NCBI GenBank assembly: GCA_949825065.1
Contig: OX463864.1
Coordinates: forward strand, 15,265,327 to 15,329,326
DNA: 64,000 bases
Direction: 5' to 3'
DNA from: Odontocerum albicorne
Lineage: Eukaryota > Arthropoda > Insecta > Trichoptera > Odontoceridae
Below the pieces are notes generated by a model. It ran no database searches and was not told the DNA's origin. It saw only the letters and a list, made by a program, of their open reading frames with translations. Numbering within the stretch: position 1 is the stretch's first letter; each line of letters starts with the position of its first letter. The position numbers were made by a program, and so were the translations under genes. Positions 32,416 to 44,020 of this stretch are shown in pieces.

Positions 32416-33114
32416 TATTTCTTTCTTTTTTTTATATGCTTTATGTCAATTTAGATAAGAAGTAGTAATTACATAAGGTATTCATTACGATATGTTTATA
32501 AGCAAAATGGCATAAGCCTCAATATGCAAGTTTGACAGAAGGAACAAAACAAAAACTTTATAATTTCTTATTATTATTATAAACAGACAGTATGATGTTG
32601 CTTTCTATATCAAGTTAAACTATCATATGTTCATGAAGAAAAGACAAAAAAATAATTAGAGAATAAGCAATGATAACAAAACACTTTTAAAACAGCACAT
32701 TTAGGTTTGAGTGTAGCAACATATCCATATGATTTGTAACTAGTTCATTGCCATAGAAAAAATATATAACACTTCAGTGTCCTTTACAAATCAAAGCAAC
32801 ATTTTCTAAAGGAACGATAAAACATCAAAATATTAAACAAATCAACACAATTTAAAATGCATGTGGTGCATGAAATCATCAACACTGAAAGAAAGAAACA
32901 CTTAATATAACCAATACTGAGCAATTTGTTCGAAGATTCCACAACTTGCATTATTTCTATCGATATCGCTCGTTTCTTTGCATTATTGTAGAATTTAGTT
33001 TTGGAGAGTTTCAACTGATGTCGTCGTCTTTAGTTTCAATCTTGTCCCTTCACCCTGTTGTCATTTTTTGCAGCCCTCTGGATCAATATGATATTCAAGT
33101 CAATAATTGTCGAA
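32416..33114. other. Channel gene 3' flank / probable 3' UTR
   Basis: AT-rich sequence after the TAA. No AATAAA was noticed close by; ATTAAA at 32832-32837 is a candidate poly(A) signal. No other gene seen. Confidence 0.4.
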
Positions 33115-34060
33115 AGAAACTACTCAGCCTTATTTTTTTTATCCACTTTGCACGGATTTCTCCTGTTACGCAAAGAGGGTCTGCTTCTAGTGTTAGCTTA
33201 TTCGTTAGGAAGAATATCAGCCAGGATTCTTCTCATACTGCTAGACGGTACCGAGAATATATCAACAGTGTGATTCAGTTGGTTCAATATCTCTATACCA
33301 CGCGTGACTGAGTGTTTAGCCATGATATTCGTCCTGTAAGTTAGTATGTAGAACAGAGGGTGATTCCTTGCATGGCTACATTTATTAGGTACATATAAAC
33401 TTAGTGCTTCTAGAATCGCGGGACAGTTAAAGCAACCTTGGAAAACCTTTATTAAGAATATCACAATAGATTCTTGCCTTCTTGTTTCGAGGCTTCTATA
33501 GTTACACACCGTGAGAAGTTCGGCATGGTGAGCATATTTTGGGTAATCGCCCTTTGTTCTGTACCATAGATATCTGAGGATTTTTTTTTGTATTTGTTCG
33601 ATATTGTTTTTATATTTGATATATTTTATTTTATTTTTAGATGTTATATTTTATTTCATTATGTAAAAATTGTAATATGTATATAAAACAAAATGTCACT
33701 CTTCTTGAAATTAGAATCCATAGACTCTAACATGGAATGCGCCCGTCCAGGCCAGCGGGTGGACCTATCTACTGCTACAAGCTGATGAGGAGCCCAAACC
33801 GTAGATGCATTTTCTAATATGGTTCTAATTAGATAATTATACAAGTTTCGGAGGATATCAGTTCTGTTAAATTCTCTTGATATTCTCATTATAAAACCGA
33901 GTAGTTTGTAACAGTCCGATATCAAACGTGAGACATGGTTAACGAACGTGAGTCCTACATCAAAGGTTTCGCCCAAATCTTTGAATTCAGATACATCGGT
34001 TCATCTTTGGTTCAACTTTGAAAGTGTAAGAAACTTGCTAGACTGTTTGAACTCCAGTTC
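33115..34060 (-). mobile_element. Jockey/CR1-like LINE, RT C-terminal fragment, copy 2
   Basis: Minus-strand frames read GETFDVGLTFVNHVSRLISD, KLLGFIMRISREFN, LYNYLIRTILENASTVWAPH and, further on, [20 protein letters not shown]. This is the classic downstream part of Jockey/CR1-type reverse transcriptases (LG..FD..L.F..H, ..YGS/STVW.P). Frames are broken, and the 3' 400 bp is nearly identical to 25490-25935. Confidence 0.75.
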
Positions 34061-34235
34061 TTAAGCCACTTTATAAGTATATTATTTCCACTGCGAGTCA
34101 TTTTCCATCTCTTGTGATGTCACAACTATTCTTTTTACACTCAGGTGTGTTGCCACCGGAGAAGGAGTCCCTTTAGGCAGTTCGTTCTTTGTCACTACGC
34201 TCACAAAAAAATAAAGAAGATTTCGATCTTCTAAT

Positions 34236-34614
34236 GTAAACAGCGGCGGCCGGTCCCGAGGTGCGCTGGCGTGCCGAACCGGAGAAACAATTTGCAATAT
34301 AGTGAAATAGTCTCACGGTTTACTGTATGTCTCTGTCTGTCCTATATGAATCTGCGTTTCCGTCCGGTGCGTATTCGAGATCGCTCCAGTATGAATTGGC
34401 AAACTTGGCCGGTCAATTTGAAAGGAATTTTTTTTTTTATTTTACTTAAATAAAAATCCTCGTACTATTTGTCAGTATTCTTATACGAATTTAATTTATA
34501 CAAATATTTAATATTTTTGAAAGTCGTGTTTGCGAATATATAATTTAATTATTGCGAATTATTTCTCCGGTTCAGCGCACTAGCGCGCCTCCAGACTAAC
34601 CGCGGCTGAATGTA
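34236..34614. mobile_element. Inverted-repeat DNA element, arms ~60 bp, GC-rich
   Basis: The left arm includes GAACCGGAGAAACAATTTGC and the right arm the complement GAATTATTTCTCCGGTTC; further pairs are GCGCTGGCG / CTAGCGCGCC. Arms are about 60 bp around a 250-bp AT-rich core; family unknown. Confidence 0.55.
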
Positions 34615-34734
34615 AACACGCTGGATGGGGATTTATATTGTCCCTCAAATGTTTGTTTCAGTGAAAAGAAAATTACTGGCCGAGTTCTGAGCAGTTGTAA
34701 TGAATGCTTAAGAGCTCTATTAACACTCAATCAA

Positions 34735-34812
34735 ATCTCCATGATTTCGTCTTTGTTACAGAATAGGCAATTTCATGATTTCGTCTTTGTTACAGAATAG
34801 GCAATTTCATAA
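34735..34812. repeat. ~36-bp direct duplication
   Basis: CATGATTTCGTCTTTGTTAC plus AGAATAGGCAATTT occurs twice in tandem. Confidence 0.8.
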
Positions 34813-34944
34813 ACGCAGTCTATCTTTGTACGTGTAAAACAGATTATTCATATATCATGGAATTTTTATTGCTCACATTTGAACCCTGTTAAGAAGTTCT
34901 TTATTCTTTTTAAAATAATAAGTGTTACATATTTCGCAGAAAAA

Positions 34945-35249
34945 AAAAAAAGGAGGATTGACGCTCGGATGCCTGTATTAAGGAAAATTTGTGGTATCGG
35001 AATTTGAAAGAAGGCGGAATAAAGATTAAAGAAAGATGAAAGAAAGGATGGTGTTTACATGTGAAGAGAACAAAAGATGGAAGAATGACTAAGCTAGTAT
35101 ACAAGTCGGAAGGTATGAGTGTAAGAGGTAGACAGAGGAAAATGTGGCTGGATCAAGCGAACTAGACTTTAAAAGAAGGTGAAGTGAGATATACAAATAA
35201 TAGAAGATTGTGCATGACGAGATGTATAAATGTGGAGAAAGTGAACATT
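34945..35249 (+). mobile_element. LINE family A, left part of a copy split by an LTR
   Basis: Sense-orientation family A tail (GAGGTAGACAGAGGAAAATG, GGCTGGATCAAGCGAACTAG, ATGTATAAATGTGGAGAAAG). Interrupted at 35250 and resuming at 36119. Confidence 0.7.
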
Positions 35250-35254
35250 GTGTG

Positions 35255-36113
35255 TGTATCGGATGTGTGCCGTCACCCTTGTGTGTGTATATGTGGTATG
35301 ATGAAATAGACAAGGCTGTGTAGATCTGGAGGCAAATTCACCCTAATATTTGTCTATTTAAACTGTGTAAATCTGTGTATGAACTCTGTTATATGTATAA
35401 CTGTCATGTAATTCTTTGCTATTTTGTTATAATAATATAAACTTAATTCTGTATGTAAATCTATGCTATGGAAATATGTATTGTGTTATTCTATGTATTT
35501 GTGAATCATGTTGGAAACTATGTAAAATGTATGTTTGTTTGACTCCGATCACGTTCGCGACCGCAATGGAAATAAGTGACTTGCGGGGCGATGCGATCGG
35601 AGTAGGTCGGGGCCCAGTCGGCGTAAGCAGGGCCCAAACCCCGAAAGTTGTTGTATTTCGCGGGCAATGGGCGCTTGTGACGGCCGACTGACCATTAATA
35701 TAGAGGGCCCCCTGATTTTGGAATAATACTTCTCAGTACTACCGACTATACTGCGTTTTACTTGAGACCCGCTACCCTACTTCGACCTGCCTGAGAGGAA
35801 TCTCTCCCTGCTACCTTCTTCTTCTTCTACTGGATCTTCGCTACGGAATTCGCGACGTCGATTCTCTGAGCGCGACGTGGCAACCAACGTGCCTATCTAC
35901 AGTCTTTGTGCCCCGTCCGGTACAAAGATTACCGACTTTACCGTGTTTTACTTGAAACCCGCTACCCTACTTCGACTGCCTGAGAGGAATCTCTCCCTGC
36001 TGCCTTCTTCTTCTTCTACTGGATCTTCGCTACGGAATTCGCGACGTCGATTCTCTGAGCGCTACGCGGCAACCAACGTGCCTATTTACAGTCTTTGTGC
36101 CCCATCCGGTACA
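35255..36113. mobile_element. Solo LTR with 5-bp target duplication
   Basis: An 859-bp insert starting TGTATCGGATG and ending CATCCGGTACA (10 of 11 inverted), i.e. TG...CA ends, flanked by GTGTG at 35250-35254 and 36114-36118. This is the signature of an LTR left after recombination. The interior is GC-rich from about 35540 and includes a ~190-bp near-identical tandem duplication (about 35735-35925 and 35926-36113; shared CTTCTTCTTCTTCTACTGGA, GCGACGTCGATTCTCTGAGC). No coding domain is present. Confidence 0.8.
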
Positions 36114-36118
36114 GTGTG

Positions 36119-36220
36119 CTTGGATAGAAAAGTTTGGAGAGATGTTCTCTCTGCCTATGTCGCAATGGACACGGTGTGATGGTATGTGTGTATATAGGTA
36201 TTATATGTACTTCGAAAATA
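36119..36220 (+). mobile_element. LINE family A, right part of the LTR-split copy
   Basis: Continues the family tail: GGATAGAAAAGTTTGGAGAG, TGTTCTCTCTGCCTATG and CACGGTGTGATGGTATGTGT. Confidence 0.7.
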
Positions 36221-36949
36221 TAAATGTATGTTTTGCCCAACTTTGTTGATAAACACTGGTTTATAATTCGATATAAATTTTTCAACCGTTCCAGTTTTTG
36301 TCTCTTTTGTCAAAAATGCATTTTAAGGGTTATACTTTTTTACATCAAATGTGTCAATGTTACAAATTGAATAAAGATGTTACAAAATAAATGTTTGTTC
36401 AAATAACAAAAATTGTTATTTTATTACATGTGTAAAAAGTTTCAAAACTATTCAAATTTTTCTGTTACGTGTAACATGTTACAATGGAGTTGTTTGTATT
36501 ATAAATTGGTCTGAGAGGATTCAACACACTCTTACAAAAGCATTCTGTTTTAAAAAATTAATAGTCCTTAATCCAGAACACAGCATTTTTTTATTTGCCA
36601 TTACCAGCTTTGTAAAACTAGGGCAATATTTTTCATTTCAGGATCTTTTCAATAAGTTTTCTTTTAACCATTTGTGGGTGTCACTATGCAAACCTAATTA
36701 ATAATTATTTAAAATATTTGACAGTGCCATCTATGCAGAATCCTTAAAAAGTCTTTCAATACTCTTTTCAAAGTCATCTATGAAAGTTGATAGGAAGCTT
36801 TTTCACAATTACTTGAAAATCGTTACCATTGAAGTTATCAAACAGTACAGAAAAAATAAATTTTCCAAAAATTTCTTTTCTTGGTTAAAAAAATCATAAC
36901 CTTTAGATAAAAAAAACATCAAAAACTTGAAACATTACATACATACAGT
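36221..36949. other. AT-rich intergenic, nothing recognised
   Basis: No coding domain, element terminus or RNA gene recognised. Confidence 0.4.
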
Positions 36950-37345
36950 AGATTCTCGATTACTCGGGGTGCCAAAAAAAAAGAAAATAAAACAAAAAAT
37001 TATCCTATATACTTACCCTTTATTTAAAATATGACCGCAAACAAGTTAATTTTTTCCCTTTGTTCACTTTTCGACAAATGGTACTGCGCATATTTCGCAA
37101 TATTCCTTTTGCTCCAAATAACTGAGGAGGCGTTAGTCAAAGCAGTGCTGTATACTTTTCTCTTGTATGAGGGTACCTTCTTCTTGATCTGTGTCAACAA
37201 CAGTAGCTGCAAGTTCATGAGTAGTAACATGTTGCAAAATCTCTTCACCATTCAAAACTTCATATCTAGGCTAATAACCAATAGCACACAATTAAATTAT
37301 TTTTCTGTTTCGGTTGAGTCTATACATGATACATTAACATTATCC
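36950..37345 (-). pseudogene. pogo/Tigger-like transposon 3' end relic
   Basis: The edge CAGTAGATTCTCGATTACTC (36946 onward) resembles pogo/Tigger termini. On the minus strand broken frames read NGEEILQHVTTHELAATVVD and LSYLEQKEYCEIC, similar to the acidic region and ..YLEQQE.. helix near the C-terminus of Tigger transposases. Only one end is present. Confidence 0.45.
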
Positions 37346-37394
37346 CAAAACTCAAAAAAATGTTCCTATCAATCTCCATGGTACTGTATTACAA

Positions 37395-37605
37395 TTTCGT
37401 TACATACAGTATAATACGGTAAGCTTTTTTCCATGTGGCGATCTCTTCAAATCAACCACAAAGATGTTAAAGAGGCATTTAGTGAAAACCAGACTGGAAT
37501 CCTTTTTAAAAAACTCTGGAATCAAATTGAATCCATAACCTCTGGGTTGGTAAACAGGTGTCTTACCAATTAAGCTATGGTGGTTGTTCTTATTTGAATT
37601 ATAAG
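37395..37605 (-). mobile_element. SINE family 1, near-complete copy
   Basis: Antisense order: TCCATGTGGCGATCTCTTCA, GTGAAAACCAGACTGGAATC, then the tRNA-like head AATCCATAACCTCTGGGTTG and CTTACCAATTAAGCTATGGT. It gives the layout of the family: head, body, 3' block. Confidence 0.65.
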
Positions 37606-37693
37606 ATCTTAGCCATAATGTGAACCATTACGGCAATTTTTTGTAAAATATACAAATGGAGAGTTTGTTACCACATAGATATATCTTCTAACC

Positions 37694-38494
37694 CAGTGCT
37701 CCGCAACCTTTTCTCACCTACGGCACACCAAAATTCTTCCTAGAATTCCGCGGCACACCAAAATCTAAAATATATAGATATTAATTTGATACACAAATTT
37801 TACAATATTTTTTTGTTTTTTATTTGAAAAATATACATACATAAAACTATAACATATTTAGTTTTACGCAATCTTAATAATTATTATAAAATCATAATTA
37901 ATTAATGTGATACATGCGCTTGTTTCAATGAACACAAAAGTTTTATATTCGGCTCGATTTTTGACAGCGCAACCCGAAGTTCTCGGTCAAGACCTTTTAA
38001 GCATGACCGCTTATCATTTTTAATTAATACAAGAGTTGAAAAACTTTGCTCACATAAATATGTCGTCGAAAATGGGAGTAGTGTTAAGATTGCTTTGTCG
38101 GAAATGCGAGGATATTCTTTTTTAACGTAAATTCAGAAAACATCTAATGGAACTTCGGAGAAGTGAAGTTTTAAAGTCATGTCATTATTTAAATCTGTAA
38201 ATTCCTCTCGAATTCGCAGAGGCAGTGCTTCCATAGAATTTATTGCATCGGTTGCAAAAGGATTTCGAATCCAATCGTATTGTTCCGTATTAATGGAATA
38301 AAAATATTGATCAAATTTATGCTGAAACCACAATTAATGGAAAAATAGACAATATTATGAAAAATAATTTGTCATTGTGTATTAAATACTCGTACATAAT
38401 GAAAAATGTCAAATACATTGAATTTGACCGCGGCACACCTGTATCCGGCTCACGGCACACCAGTGTGCCACGGCACACCGGTTGCGGAGCACTG
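37694..38494 (-). mobile_element. hAT transposon, deletion derivative, with 8-bp target duplication
   Basis: Flanked by TTCTAACC (37686-37693 and 38495-38502). Termini CAGTGCTCCGCAACCTTTTC and GTTGCGGAGCACTG are inverted, and CACGGCACACC motifs are repeated just inside. The minus strand encodes the end of a hAT transposase: YDWIRNPFATDAINSMEALP, LRIREEFTDLNNDMTLKLHF, SEVPLDVF, and in other frames KEYPRIS-like and LPFSTTYLCEQSFSTL-like text (the dimerisation domain). The 5' coding part is gone. Confidence 0.82.
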
Positions 38495-38509
38495 TTCTAA
38501 CCCATCAGA

Positions 38510-39389
38510 TAAGAGTTATAAATCATGACAGTTGCTGGGTGAAAGGCTACAATATTATTTAAAAAAATACTTTATATAAGCATTTAAAAATAATTAAAAA
38601 AACAAAATATTTGTAAATGTCACCAAAAACTGGGAAAGGAAAATGAAAAAAGACAAGAAAATATACATACGTATATTCGCAGGTATTATTATTTTTTTTA
38701 TCTTTTGGGGGATTACAAAGCTAAAAAAGGTTGAGAAACAATGGCTTATAGATAGTAACTGTTATTGAATCCACAATAGTGAAGTATGCATTTTTATCAA
38801 CATTCATTATGCACATATCGTCGGCAAATATTTTTCAGTGTTTAGTAGCACTGATGGACGGCCATGGTGGGTTTGCATTTGGACTGGTTTTAGACAGTTT
38901 TACATCAGAATTTTTTTTCTGTAGCTTATGACAAATACTTATAGCATTATTAAGCAACACAAAACAGCTCTATATAAAATTTTGTCATCTATAATCTTGA
39001 AACTTCGATCTTCTTGCCATCGGAACTTTGGGTTTGATCAGTCAAAACTGTGTGCTTGCTAAAGTACACTTGCACACAATAAACCAATACATGCTCTGGC
39101 CTCTTCCATCCATAAGACAGCTGACAATCATACTGTAGGGATAGTCTATCATATTGTGATAGTTAAACTATTCACATACATACAATAGCTCACTGGATAT
39201 GCCATTGAGCCACTATTTGTCTGAATGTTGATAAATTCCTTAGCATTATTTTTACTACACTATTTCTAGACTCTACAACTACATATTTAGATTACCTCTT
39301 ATTCCGCATTCTCCTATTAGTTGTTGGCTCAAAAAATATATGAAGACACTTTATGATGTGCGAACACCTTTGAGCATAGTGACCGAATG
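38510..39389. other. Intergenic, nothing recognised
   Basis: AT-rich; no coding domain or element end was recognised. Confidence 0.35.
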
Positions 39390-39600
39390 CCTGCTTTTTT
39401 ATTTATTTATTTTTCAAAACAGGCTTAGCCCAATTACTTTGAAAATACAAAACATCAAAAAAGAAGAAAAATTACATAGAGGGAAAAAAAATAAGTTAAA
39501 AAATTATATAAAATAAAAAATAATGCATATGCATACAAACGAGTAAATACACACAAGCATATTACACACATATATTCACAGTCATTTAGGTATGTTGATG
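39390..39600. repeat. Retroposon-tail-like repeat
   Basis: TTTATTTATTTTTCAAAACA followed by GGCTTAGCCCAATTACTTTG matches 23190-23260 (CTCAATACAGGCTTAGTCCA), so this is a dispersed family, probably a LINE/SINE 3' end in antisense. Confidence 0.45.
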
Positions 39601-39654
39601 AGTGCTTGAATCTTTACTCATCTTGTAGTGTTCAAGCCCAATTCTGCACCCTTA

Positions 39655-40154
39655 GGCCTCGGCCACACAGGAAGGAGACCCACTTGATGCTTAGAGCTAT
39701 GTTGCGAGTTAGGCGACATATCCTAGCGAACCAACGCACCGCATACTATCGCAGTGGCCACACTGCGCGCTTCGCGCCACGTTGCATGACGATTAGTCAT
39801 TGAGTAAATCTCCTAGCGAATAGACGTGTCGGTTAATTTACAAGATGGCGGAAGTTTTAATGACAGCTGTGTATAAAAGGGAGCCTTTGTGGAACCCATT
39901 GAGCAAATTATAGAAAAATGTACCTGTAATAAAATCACTTTGGAATGAAGTTGCACAGAAAGTAAATAAAGATGGTAAGTTATAATGAAATTGGTTAGTT
40001 TTGAGAGTGACATCGTGTGTTGACTCAACCACTCCCAACTGTCAAATGAATTTGTGCGTAGCACTTTGGTGTGGCCAGGTATGAAGTCACAAGTATATGA
40101 GTCACGTAAAATCTAGCTTAGCACCTAACGAAGCATTTTGGTGTGGCCTCGGCC
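39655..40154. mobile_element. PIF/Harbinger-type MITE
   Basis: A 500-bp element between TTA triplets (39652-39654 and 40155-40157), with inverted ends GGCCTCGGCCACAC and GTGTGGCCTCGGCC (12 of 14 match). A 3-bp TTA/TWA target and GG-starting termini fit PIF/Harbinger. No transposase. Confidence 0.65.
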
Positions 40155-40660
40155 TTAGTGAAGGTATAAAACTCAATAATAGATAGGGAATAGAAATGAA
40201 ATGTACAAAGGTGGAAAAATAAATAATATTTATTAGTTTTCCATGTTTCTTCATCTCTTAATGTAAACATAATTACAGAGGTACAAAATGAATTAATGAG
40301 ATAGAATACATAACACATAAAAAATAAAAAAAACAATTTAACAATTTCAAGTTTCTGATCATAAACATTTTTGAGAGAGTTTATAACTTTCTTGTAAATG
40401 ACGGCGAGCCCTCTCAGCAGGAAAAACAACCTCCCCACGACAATTTGAAAAATCCTCATCCATCGAACCAAATGACTTCTTCCTGCTTTAACAATAACAC
40501 CATCCAGTGAAGAGATTTAGACAACACCTTTATGAAAGTAAAAATTACATAGAAAAAAAATATCTTTAGAGGTTCTATTAAAATTTCAACCAGTCCCACT
40601 GATAGACACACTGCTACTCTTTTTTTATTATTAAAAACTAAAAAGTTGCAATATTCATAT

Positions 40661-41681
40661 ACAGGTGTCCCGTGCCTCAACGTCAAGCCGGTATCGAGGA
40701 AGAGGCCAGCTTATGACGGTTCAGATTTTTTTTTTAAATCTTGAAAAAGCCTTATACTTTTCGAGTTATAGGCATTTCTTCGAAAATTGTGAAAGTAGCT
40801 ACCCTGCGCCAAATGTTTATACGCTGTGACTACAAATTGCCATATTTTATGATTTTAATGGTTGTATCGCAATCCTAGATAACCCTGCTATTAGTCGGAG
40901 TCAGATATAAAACAAAACAAAAACCTGCACGTTCGAAAAAAAAATTGTTTTTGTCCGATCATAAAAATTAATATTTTTTATCAGCTAACTTTAACTCATC
41001 ATACTATAAAAATAATGTACTACGCTAACCTGGCAAGTTACATAAAAAGATGGCCTGTTTAGTCAGGATTTCAAAATGGTACAATACATATCTACTACTC
41101 CTTTAAAAATAATTTCTGTATTTAATGACAACACTTTTCAATAATCAAAGATAAAATTCACTAAGTTGAGCGAGACAGACGATGAAGCGCATAAACGTGT
41201 CAGAGTAAGACAGCTAGTGTCACCATTTTGACATGAATGGGAGTGAGACAGATAGTCACAATTCGATGTGAATTAGTATGAGACAGGTAGTGAGGCTACA
41301 TTGAAAAGTGTCATCATTACAGTACATTATTTTTCCAGTATGATGAGTTAAATTTAGCTGATAAAAAATATTAATTTTTATGATCGGACAAAAACATTTT
41401 TTTTTTCGAATGTGCAGGTGTTTTTTTGTTTTATATCGGAGTCCGATTAATAGCAGGGTTATCTAGGATTGCGATACAACCATTAAAATCATAAAATATG
41501 GCAATTTGTAGTCACAGCATATAAACATTTGGCGCAGGGTAGCTACTTTCACAATTTTCGAAGAAATGCCTATAACTCGAAAAGTATAAGACTTTTTCAA
41601 GATTTTTTTTAAATTCTGAACTGTCATAAGCTGGCCTCTTCCTCGATACCGGCTTGACGTTGAGGCACGGGACACCCTGTA
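40661..41681. mobile_element. Fold-back element, arms ~360 bp
   Basis: The left arm starts TACAGGTGTCCCGTGCCTCA and the right arm ends with its complement TGAGGCACGGGACACCCTGTA. Arms match closely for about 360 bp (40661-41023 and about 41320-41681), including AACGTCAAGCCGGTATCGAG. A ~300-bp spacer lies between. No transposase seen; superfamily not assigned. Confidence 0.85.
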
Positions 41682-41689
41682 TATATATA

Positions 41690-42010
41690 CATATCACACT
41701 GTGTCCCTTGCAGAATACGCAGAGAGAACAGATCTACAAATTTTCTTTCCAAGCACACAACTTTCGCCTCCGTCATTGCACAATCTTCCATTATTGATAC
41801 TTCTCACTTTACCCTCTTTCAAAATCTGGTCCATTTAGTCTAGCCGCATTTTCTTCAGTCTTCCTCTTCTACGCACTTCTAACTTGTATATTAGTGTAGT
41901 CATTCTTTCATAATTCATTATCTCCACATGTCTACATCATCTTAAAGAATCTTTCTTAACACATCCATTTTATCCATGCATTCATTTCTGATGTCTTCAA
42001 ACCGCTTTCA
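41690..42010 (-). mobile_element. LINE family A 3' fragment
   Basis: Antisense tail: ATCACACTGTGTCCCTTGCA, CTTTCGCCTCCGTCATTGCA, CAAAATCTGGTCCATTTAGT, TTCCTCTTCTACGCACTTCT, ending near TTCTTAACACATCCATTTTA. Confidence 0.7.
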
Positions 42011-42573
42011 TATATTTTTTAAATTAAACGTAAGTTCTTATAATTTTTTAAAAATAAATGTGTGTAAAACAGATCTCTAATTTACTTCTTTATTCGATTT
42101 TATGAAAAAAAAAATCACAACTATACAATACAAATAAATTGCTGCATGTGTTTTTACTCTTAAATATAATTTGAAATTTTTATATTTCTAAGCCATCCTG
42201 TTTACATAGACTATTTTAAAGACATTTAAGTAGCCAAAAAGGTTGAATGTATTAGTATATTCATAAAAATACTCGTAAAATAAGTCAATTGTTATTGGTA
42301 TTGATTTTTTTTTACCAAAAATCATTTAAAATATTTAAGAAATTAAACAAATTCATTGCTATAGATTTAGGAACGTAAAATGTCTGGGGAAGAATTGATG
42401 CAAGTGACATATTTTTCTAAAATCAATCTTAGCCCATAATCAGAACTTTGTTTATCAATGCTGAACTGCAGAGACCGAATCAAATCGAATCGAATTCCGA
42501 ATCTCGTTTTTTTTTTACAAATAATCTATTTGACAAGGCTATTCAAACTTTCTTGTATTATTATATTAAAGTA

Positions 42574-43095
42574 TTGGGTTGTCAAGAAAATAGTTTCGTA
42601 TATCTCAGATAGATGTTGCTAGGACAAAAATTTTATAGCTAACTTTATTCCAAACGTACTGAATGATAATAAATAGTCTATTGTATTTTTTCAGCCATTT
42701 TGTACGATTAATTGAGAATTTTTTAGCATTATTTTTAAGACGGAATAGAATAGTTGTTTTACGGTGCATGGTTCTTTTTTTAATACCATTAAGGGAAAAG
42801 TGTGACATAAACCAAAAAAGATATGCCCATTCTATAGCAACAATGCAGAAGTGATTGTGTTAAATGTGGTTTTAAAAAAAATCGTAATGGTGATACGACA
42901 CTTGAAGTTAATGTCCGTTCTGAAAAGCCACAGACGACGACCAAATAAAAAATTTGACGATTGAGAATAACAAGCATTCTATAACGCAAGAAATTGATGA
43001 TATACAGAATATATTGAAAAAAAAACGTCAACGAACATTAAGTGCAATTTTCTTTGAATTTGACTTAAAAATATGAAATTACTTTCCAGACAACT
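42574..43095 (+). mobile_element. mariner relic with internal deletion
   Basis: Ends are imperfect inverted repeats (TTGGGTTGTCAAGAAAATAG at the left; CTTTCCAGACAACT at the right) next to TA. Broken plus-strand frames read KKNRNGDTTLEVNVRSEKPQ, recalling the FRNGDTSLEDE.RSGRP region near the mariner N-terminus. No catalytic motif survives. Confidence 0.55.
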
Positions 43096-43099
43096 TATT

Positions 43100-43880
43100 A
43101 CTTGCTTAAATCACTTCTATTCCAGGCTATACATTTTTTGACTAAAAGTACGAATGACAATTGTTATAGTTATTATACAAAGACAATCAAATGCTAGTTA
43201 CAAATACAAGATAGAATTGTAATTTTTTTTTTTATATTTCATAATTATCATAGAAAATAAGTAAGGAATATTTGACAGTAAAAATCAAGTATAAATAAAT
43301 CTTACTCCGCATTCTACAAGTTAGTACAACATATTGAAACGTGCAACAGCAAAGCTGTGCAAATTGAGAGATGATTTTACATTTACTTTGTATTGCTAGT
43401 TATATGCACAAACATTGCTACCACAATGGGTAATAATAGTTAAAAATTACCTCATATTTTGATAGGCCACATATGTAGACTCCTAGGTCTAAGAATACAA
43501 AAAATCTAGCTGAGATAATCCACGCAAATAGTCCTGGCTATCTTGAAGCGCTTTCAAGAATAGCCAACCTTGTCATATGAAATAAACATCTTCAAGTTGG
43601 AGAGTTGAGATTTTCGAAACTTGCAATTGACGTCTGATATGTTTTGAAACAAGAATCTGTTTTTGGAGTCACTTTAAATGACACCATAGAAATAAAGATA
43701 TTTGATACAGGATCGTATGATTAATCTTAATCCTTAGATTTACAAAAAAGTAGATAAAAGGAAAATTATTATTTATTCTTGTGATCCCCTTCAACACATT
43801 CAAATCAGTGTTTCAGACATATTGAAGAGCATGGCTGGGAGACAACATTGTCTTCGGCCCCATTATTTGAGTCTTCGGCC
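43100..43880. other. Intergenic, nothing recognised
   Basis: AT-rich, no supported feature. Confidence 0.35.
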
Positions 43881-43884
43881 TTCG

Positions 43885-44020
43885 ACCCACTTGAGTAGTG
43901 TCACCGGATGAATTATTTTACCAGACAGTGACACTTTCATTATTTTATTTTTCGGTTATCATCGGAAATCGAGCCTGGATGAAAGTTAAGGATCTTGCCA
44001 ACCAGACCACGGACGTCGTC
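43885..44020 (-). mobile_element. SINE family 2 copy
   Basis: Minus strand: CCGTGGTCTGGTTGGCAAGA (A-box-like), CAGGCTCGATTTCCGATGAT (B-box-like) and GTGTCACTGTCTGGTAAAAT; related to 26640-26755. Confidence 0.6.

Noticed and set aside
36900..37414. 127-codon plus-strand frame as a gene
   Set aside because: The minus strand of the same region shows Tigger-like transposase text and a pogo-type end, which explains the region better.
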